Assembly: GCA_032718475.1 (NCBI GenBank)
Contig: JAUCBJ010005778.1
Location: 1-62,694, forward strand
Reading direction: 5' to 3'
Length of the DNA stretch: 62,694 bases
Source of the DNA: Nemertoderma westbladi
Lineage: Eukaryota > Xenacoelomorpha > Nemertodermatida > Nemertodermatidae
Of this stretch, positions 56,223 to 62,694 are shown piece after piece. The position numbers were made by a program, and so were the translations under genes. The notes under the pieces were generated by a model. The model had not been told where the DNA came from, made no database searches, and saw nothing but the letters and a program-made list of their open reading frames with translations. Position 1 is the first letter of the stretch, and each line of letters opens with the position of its first letter.

Positions 56223-56557
56223 TGGTCTACTAATTATCAGTTGTTTTTAAACTGCCATTTGTCAAATTTTCAGGCTAAAGTTTTAGATCAATAAATAATT
56301 GATAAGATTCAGAGGTCTGAAAAAAACAAGACAGTAGGCCTATGGTTAGGTTAGATTAGATCAAGTTAGTTGGGTTAGGGTTTTTAAAGATCGGAATGGT
56401 AGAACGCCGACTTCTTACATTCGTATTAACAGTTCATAATCAAGACTTGGCACGAGAGTGGGCGATTTTGCCAAGCCGTTCTCAAAGAAAAATTATAAAT
56501 ATCATTTTGTTTTGTAATGTCAATTTGAGAATCAGAGAATATTCATGATTAGTCTCT
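56218..56557 (+). repeat. 340-bp direct duplication, copy 2
   Basis: Second copy of 55679-56017, starting immediately after the (att)n run. Confidence 0.88.
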
Positions 56558-56957
56558 GTGACCGTATGGCTTAGATGTAGTATGAACTAGGGTAGTTTAA
56601 TCTATGGTAGTTCTATCTAGACATTAGTACTAACTTCGCGAGTAAGAACTAATGGTATGCTCAGTCACTTCCAACATAGTACTATATCTAAAGTATTAAC
56701 TACCCCGGTAAAATAAACTTTATGAACTTTTTATTTATAAACTTTATAGTTCCTTAATTGAGGTATCTCCACCTACACGCCTTCCCACTAACAGACTAAG
56801 TAGCCTGCTAATGAATTTGCTACGCAAAATAAGCACGAACTCTAGTTCAAACTATACTGTCAGTGACTGAGCATATGAACTAGTTCAAACTACCATAGTA
56901 TGAAGAATGAACTACCCTAGTAACTACTCCTAGTACGAACTAAGCATACGGCCCCTG
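56556..56957. mobile_element. MITE-like element with terminal inverted repeats
   Basis: The left end 'gaccgtatggcttag...tatgaactagggtagtt' and the right end 'aactaccctagtaacta...cgaactaagcatacggcccc' are inverted relatives over 40 bp or more. An inner pair (tatgctcagtcact / agtgactgagcata) also matches. The right end read inward begins CAGGGGCCGTATG, hAT-like at best. No transposase is present. Confidence 0.6.
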
Positions 56958-58254
56958 AACTTATTCAATTATAATATTTCTATGAAAATTCAATTACATC
57001 CGAAATAATTAAGTGTCAAATTCAGACAGATTATAACCAATCAATAAACTCCATCTTGATTGAATATATTATTTGCGACTACCACCCAAGCGGTTCCACT
57101 ATTCATCATTTACAAAATATGATAGAGCAGTTCGGTTCTGTAAAATATAGTCAACCACCCGCTGATAAAAATTAATAGGTAGGCAACTTAATCCCAATAT
57201 GATATTATTTAATAATTATTATTATTATGCCAAATAGGCACCTTAGCACAATATACAATAAATAAATTAATAAATGAATAACAACAACTGGAGTTAAAAC
57301 ATAATAGCAGGGGACGGTTTAATTGGTGTGATTACTAAATAGGGACAAGGGACTTGGACCAATGGGAGGATAGCGGCAGATGGGGTGACTCGGGCACTCT
57401 AGAAGGTGATAACGGGTTGAGGGTTGGAGGCACAGAGGGTAAATGCAAGACTCCCCCCCCCCCCCCCCCCCTTGCATGGTTCATGGTAAGAGTTTTGTGA
57501 GCAGTAAAGATGGTGGTAGCCGTGAATGGAGTATCTAGTCGGTTCGTGACGGAGTGGGTTCAGTGATGAGGTCAAAGTCCTGTCGGATATTACCTACCTG
57601 GTCAAGTTTAATCGATTTTTTGCCGTTTTGTGTGCTCCAATGACCCATTTTTAAGAAGGAAGATTTAATTGTCAATGGTGATAAGGTTGGCAACTGAAAG
57701 GAACGACCAGATTTCTCTCAATCCATACAAAATGGTTGGGTGGACTTTGAGGTTGAAAAGTTTGACTGCAATTGTTAATGATAGCAGCTGATGATTGACT
57801 ATACGATGTGTGAGGCAAAGCTGATAACCTTTGCAAGATGCAATGATGTGTTTGGTAAAGGAGGGCGTGCTTTGGAAAGTGACACCGAGGTTTTTATATG
57901 AGTTAATTATTAGGAACGAGTTCGTTATTGTCAGTGAGAGAGTCGAGTGAGGCTACAGCCGCGGCGAAATTTAATATCCCAAGGTTGACTGCGAGGCCGT
58001 TAAAACACGGTAATTAAGTTAGCACCGAGTGCGCATTCGTTGAGCAGTTCTGAAATGCGGGAGGAAAAATGTAGTGATTTCCTGTAGTGCGGATGTGTAT
58101 AGTGACGTAATGAGTCATATTAACTAAACACTGACGTCATATCGGGTTTCCATGGCGTCAACTGATGTCACATAAGATTTTTTTAGCTATGAGCACCGGC
58201 GAGCAATTCGCAATGCGTGCGACAATAGGATTGTAATGCGGAATGCGCACGGTA
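56958..58254. other. Non-coding stretch with a worn retroelement
   Basis: A poly-C run lies at about 57452-57471. Between about 57480 and 58070 the minus strand shows scattered LINE-like words (ISELLNECALGANLI) in frames full of stops; I cannot assign a family. Confidence 0.3.
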
Positions 58255-58803
58255 CTACTAGGATCGACATGCTGCATTGCAGCTGCATTTTTAAGAATGC
58301 TGTGCTGGCTTGTCAACAAAATTGCACCGCCACAACTCCCTATCACCCATGACATTTGCTAGATCATCCGCATCTTCAAGGCCAGTGTCCTTTAAGATGC
58401 GTCTCAAGAAAGTCATGGGCTGTCCACCATGCTTATTCACTCCATGAGGCTGCCAAAGTACAAGATTATGCACTGGCTGGTCCTCACGGCAAAAGCAATG
58501 TCCTGCAAAGCGGAGGCGATTTTGTTCTAGTGTCAAGCTTGGGGGAACCAATGAGACACCTCCAATGTTATATAGTGTCTGGTTGGAGATGTGAACACAA
58601 TGAACCCGGCGTAGCATTTTTGTGAATGTGCCATCCAGAGATTTGGTGTCCTCAGCAGTTAGAGCCCAGCATGGACTCCCGTAGAGGAGTACTGGAACTA
58701 CTGCTGCTCTAAATAATAGGACCTTAAGTTTCCGATTAATTTTCGGTGACTTCCAAATCCTGGAAAGCCTATTCAAGGCTGCCCATGCCTTTCCCATGCG
58801 CAC
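58255..58803 (-). pseudogene. LINE ORF2 C-terminal fragment, copy C
   Basis: The longest copy: an open 170-codon minus frame with GKAWAALNRLSRIWKSPKI, then RKLKVLLFRAAVVPVLLYGS, MLRRVHCV, REDQPVHNLVLWQPHGVNKH and GDRELWRCNFVDKPAQHS. It is the post-RT tail of a non-LTR polyprotein. 5'-truncated, with the 'gctgcaatgcagcatgtcga' 3' end. Confidence 0.85.
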
Positions 58804-59518
58804 CGGTGGCGGTGGTCAAAGTTCAGTTTGTATGAAATGCTGTTATGTTATGTGCACCGGAGCTCAAATATGAGGTTATTGCAGTGTTTTAGTGGGAAAT
58901 TTAAAACGATCAGGTGTAATATACATTAATCAGTTATACTCACCGTAGCCAGATCTATGGGAACAAAGTTTTTGCTATGACGGACAGAAAACAGACAAAC
59001 AATGGACAAACGGACAGTTCAAATGTCCCAAATAGTAGCCTGCCGTTGTTTTGCAATACACCCTATCCTAAAAAACCACATTTTGAGATATTAACCTAAA
59101 CGCGTTTCCCCTAATTCAACATTGAAGACATTGTGAGAAATCGCTGATAATGGGTCCTAAGGGAACTTAACAGGCTAACTTAGATTTTTTTAATAGAATA
59201 GATGGTGAGAGATGACGAAAAAGGGATTAAAGTGATGAAATAAAATTATAGGGTGTTTTGCCATTCAATGTAAGTTGATTTGTTGGAGATATGGTGTTTA
59301 ACCAATGGTTCTGGTTTCAAAGAAACTAGTATAAAACAGTGATTTTTTGTTCTGCCAGCATGTTTTGTAGAGCATTTTGTATCACGTATTATTAGTTTAG
59401 AGCTTGCTGGAGTTGGGGTGTATTGCCATGTCAACAAGAAGTCAAAATGATGAATGATGAGGTGACTAAAATTAATTCCTTCCCAAATAAATACAAAAGG
59501 TAAAGAAAGGTATTTATT
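58804..59518. other. Non-coding stretch
   Basis: It includes a 'gacggacagaaaacagacaa' segment (about 58979-59020) like the tails of dispersed repeats. No gene is supported. Confidence 0.3.
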
Positions 59519-60745
59519 TAACCATCATCCCCAGTTCCAACCACATCTCCACCTTACCCCGTTCCAACCCCATCTCCACCATCCCCAGTTCCAACAACAA
59601 TTCCACCTTCCCCAGTTCCAACCACATCTCCACCTTCCCCAGTTCCAACCACATCTCCACCTTCCCCAGTTCCAACAACCACTCCACCTTCCCCCGTTCC
59701 AACCACATCTCTACCATCCCCAGTTCCAACAACAATTCCACCTTCCCCAGTTCCAACGACATCTCCACCTTCCTCAGTTCCAACAACCACTCCACCTTCC
59801 CCCGTTCCAACCACATCTCCACCTTCCCCAGTTCCAACAACCATTCCACCTCCCCCAGTTCCAACCACATCTCCACCTTCCCCAGTTCCAACAACCACTC
59901 CACCTTCCCCAGTTCCAACCACATCTCCACCTTCCCCAGTTCCAACAACCACTCCACCTTCCCCCGTTCCAACCACATCTCCTCCTTCCCCCGTTCCAAC
60001 AACCACTCCACCTTCCCCCGTTCCAACTACCATTCCACCTTCCCCAGTTCCAACAACCACTCCACCTTCTCCGGTTCCAACAACAATTCCACCTCCCCCA
60101 GTTCCAACCACATCTCCACCTTCCCCAGTTCCAACCCCATCTCCACCATCCCCAGTTCCAACAACCACTCCACCTTCCCCAGTTCCAACAACCATTCCAC
60201 CTTCCCCAGTTCCAACAACCATTCCACCTTCCCCAGTTCCAACAACCATTCCACCTTCCCCAGTTCCAGCAACCATTCCACCATCCCCAGTTCCAACAAC
60301 CATTCCACCTTCCCCAGTTCCAACAACCATTCCACCTTACCCAGTTCCAGCAACCATTCCACCTTCCCCAGTTCCAACAACCATTCCACCTTCCCCAGTT
60401 CCAACAACCATTCCACCATCCCCAACTCCAACAACCATTCCACCATCCCCAGTTCCAACAACCATTCCACCTTCCCCAGTTCCAACAACCATTCCACCTT
60501 CCCCAGTTCCAGCAACCATTCCACCTTCCCCAGTTCCAACAACCATTCCACCTTCCCCAGTTCCAACAACCATTCCACCATCCCCAACTCCAACAACCAT
60601 TCCACCTTCCCCAGTTCCAACAACCATTCCACCTTCCCCAGTTCCAACAACCATTCCACCTCCCCCAGTTCCAACAAGAGCTCCATCTTCTTCACCTTCC
60701 GTTTCCCCAGTACCTAACACTACATCACCCATCCCAGGCCCGGCG
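59519..60745. repeat. 27-bp minisatellite, about 43 units
   Basis: The unit reads PSPVPTTIP in one plus frame and GTGEGGMVV in a minus frame. The plus frame is open without a stop from about 59524 to 60788 but has no ATG; a possible acceptor (catcatccccag) sits at its left edge. The minus glycine frame has at least two stops (GAA to TAA, near 60336 and 59552), while a minus ATG near 60852 opens an acidic leader (MEFDNNNEEENLDTFFGF). Whether either strand is coding is undecided. Confidence 0.9.
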
Positions 60746-60859
60746 TCCAACTACTCCATCTGTCCCAGCTCCTATTTCTCCTTCTGATGTAATAACAAAT
60801 CCAAAAAACGTATCCAGATTCTCTTCCTCGTTATTATTGTCAAACTCCATTTCCCCTTA

Positions 60860-62694
60860 AAACTTATAAGACTGTTAGTATATATATATGTTTATTGACA
60901 ATATCTTCCAAATTAAATCAATTAAATAAATTTACAATAATAACTTGTAAATATACCATTGCGACAAAGATACAGTCCAACTTAATACAAATTTACATGA
61001 ATTCTAGTTATCTAATACTTCTAAACATTCTGTAATTGCACTTACTATTATATTATTTGAAAACTGAACCATAAAATCGGACATACAAATGCAGCCTACA
61101 ATACTATACTTGTTTCTTATAAAGGCGGTTTTTGGGCACATTAAAATTGCATGATGTTCATTTTGTACTGAACTGCCATCACATATACAAACACGATCAC
61201 TACTGGGTATGCGGGCCCATCGGCCCATTTCTATCCGTAGGCGGTGCGAACTTAACCGAAATCTGCTAAAATTTACACGTTTACTATCTGGAATAAAATT
61301 ATTTGATTCCTTATAAATTGCATTCACGGATAAATTAGGGTTTATGTCTAGATAAGTTTTATACTTCGTATGTGCTAGAGCCATCTTTCTAATAGAGTCC
61401 TTCAAACAAATTAGATTATTTTGCACGAAATCATTTCCATTCGTATTAATAAGATTTTCTAAATATAAATAACCAGGGGATTGAACTTTCTTACACATAT
61501 TGTATATAATATATACCGGGTCATTAATATCCCACGTTTTCATTAGTCTAACCATTGAACTTTTCGTAATGATTTTCATTTTTGCACTTATTTCTGGTAT
61601 CCCTAATTCTACAAGGCATAGTTTGTTCGGCGTAGTTACTCGTACGTTTAATAAAAGTTTAACTAGTTTTATGTACATGGATTTTAGTTCGACAGTGCTA
61701 CCCCCTAACCATGTATCACACGAATATAATATTGAGCTTAATATATAGCACAATTGAAAACTTTCAGTTTATAAATAAACGGCATATTGGAATTCGTAGC
61801 ACAAAAAATACCAAATTTTCTCAACTGTTTTTGACATTCTGATATATGGAGTTTAATGGCGGAGGATATTTTGCCATCCTGAGTAAATTGTGACCCTAGA
61901 TAAACGTATGAACTGGTATTTTTAATTGCTATACCACTAATAAGAAAAGTATTATAATCATGTATATTGCCATTTATCACCATAAATTTTGTTTTTAATT
62001 CATTGATGACCATATTGTGCGAAGCACAAAATTTAAACAAATATTTCCAATTTGGCAGCACATTGACTTCTTGTTTCGGCAAATATGGCGGTGTCATCCA
62101 TGAATAAAAGTATATGTAATGAGTCTAAATAAGTATTACTACTGGTTAGTTCATTATACATTGCAACTAATGCATCGATATAAATAGTGAACAGAAATAG
62201 ACTACTTGGTAACCCTTGTCTCAAACCCATGTTAAAATCTATAACAACATTATTTAACCGGAAATGCGTTACCCTATAAAGTCCTTTTAAAGCGTTCAAC
62301 ATGTTTAGGCCGCAGCCTAATGTCACTAATTTTCCAATCAGTAAGGCACGATCGACTCTATCATAGGCTTTAGAAAAGTCTACAAAAACTATAAATAGTT
62401 TTTGTTTTCTAAATTTAACTAAATCAATTAGTAGCCTGAGGGCTAATATTTGTTCAAAACATGATCTGCCTTTTTGGCCTCCAGCTTGCACTCTATTAGG
62501 CTTTGTCCATTTTGTGAGCCGTGATGTTAATCGTAAATTTTGAATATAGAGTCGCACACTGAAATTCCTCGGTAATTTCCACAGTCTAATGGGTTCCCCT
62601 TTTTAAACAATATAACCAGCTTACTATAACACCAACTAAATGGAATCGCACCTGACATAAATATCGTGTTAATCAGCAACGATAAAAATACAAT
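60860..62694 (-). pseudogene. Non-LTR retrotransposon ORF2, running off the right edge
   Basis: On the minus strand from the window edge: INTIFMSGAIPFSWCYSKLV (RT start), then in the 174-codon frame FVDFSKAYDRVDRALLIGKL and GLRQGLPSSLFLF with FMDDT (the YADD position, changed). The 119-codon frame reads NELKTKFMVINGNI and SYVYLGSQFTQDG. The 249-codon C-terminal frame contains GRWARIPSSDRVCICDGSSV and EHHAILMCP, a zinc-knuckle-like tail. Frames overlap with shifts near 62060 and 61745, so ORF2 is broken. The upstream endonuclease lies outside the window. Confidence 0.88.

Overview
The window is animal nuclear DNA. It is AT-rich, with one spliced gene that has consensus GT/AG introns, several retrotransposon lineages, tRNA-derived SINEs, minisatellites and a 7.8 kb satellite. 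No bacterial operon structure is visible. Two SINE-like copies (17.6 kb and 54.8 kb) share a 'ctggggtcgataaaat' core. From memory this resembles cephalopod and other lophotrochozoan SINEs, so a marine lophotrochozoan (perhaps a mollusc) is my weak guess; a bilaterian invertebrate is the safer statement.

Layout. 0-4 kb: the large 3' exon of an ABCC/MRP4-type exporter. 4-9 kb: repeats, hairpins and LINE debris. 9.1-11.2 kb: a truncated and then an intact intronless flavin monooxygenase of the trimethylamine-monooxygenase type. 12.2-16.1 kb: a Gypsy-like LTR element with both LTRs that has lost reverse transcriptase. 17-22.7 kb: a SINE, LINE 3' ends, a 35-bp-scale palindrome and an L2-like LINE carrying a 30-bp minisatellite inside its ORF. 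23.1-24.5 kb: the second intact flavin monooxygenase. 25-27 kb: another LINE end, a perfect (AGTC)n tract of about 87 units, and a probable terminal exon on the minus strand.

28.25-45.23 kb: a three-exon class A GPCR (337 aa). Its 15 kb first intron holds inverted SINEs, a MITE-like element that captured one of them, a degenerate LINE, a 1.9 kb array of 17-bp units, a duplicated exon-like segment with foldback hairpins, and G-rich DNA. 46.2-54.0 kb: a satellite built from a constant 59-bp core and alternative 6-, 12- and 23-bp spacers. 54-59 kb: a SINE, a 340-bp direct duplication, a MITE-like inverted-repeat element and LINE ends. 59.5-60.75 kb: a 27-bp minisatellite. 60.9 kb to the right edge: a minus-strand LINE that runs off the window.

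The intact host genes are the ABC exporter, the two monooxygenases and the GPCR. Nothing in the sequence ties them into one pathway. The monooxygenases are local duplicates with signs of gene conversion. The most unusual items are the modular satellite, the bacterial-type intronless monooxygenase cluster, the reverse-transcriptase-less in-frame protease-integrase ORF, and the SINE trapped between MITE-like terminal repeats. Positions come from reading by eye, and repeat edges may be off by some tens of bases.
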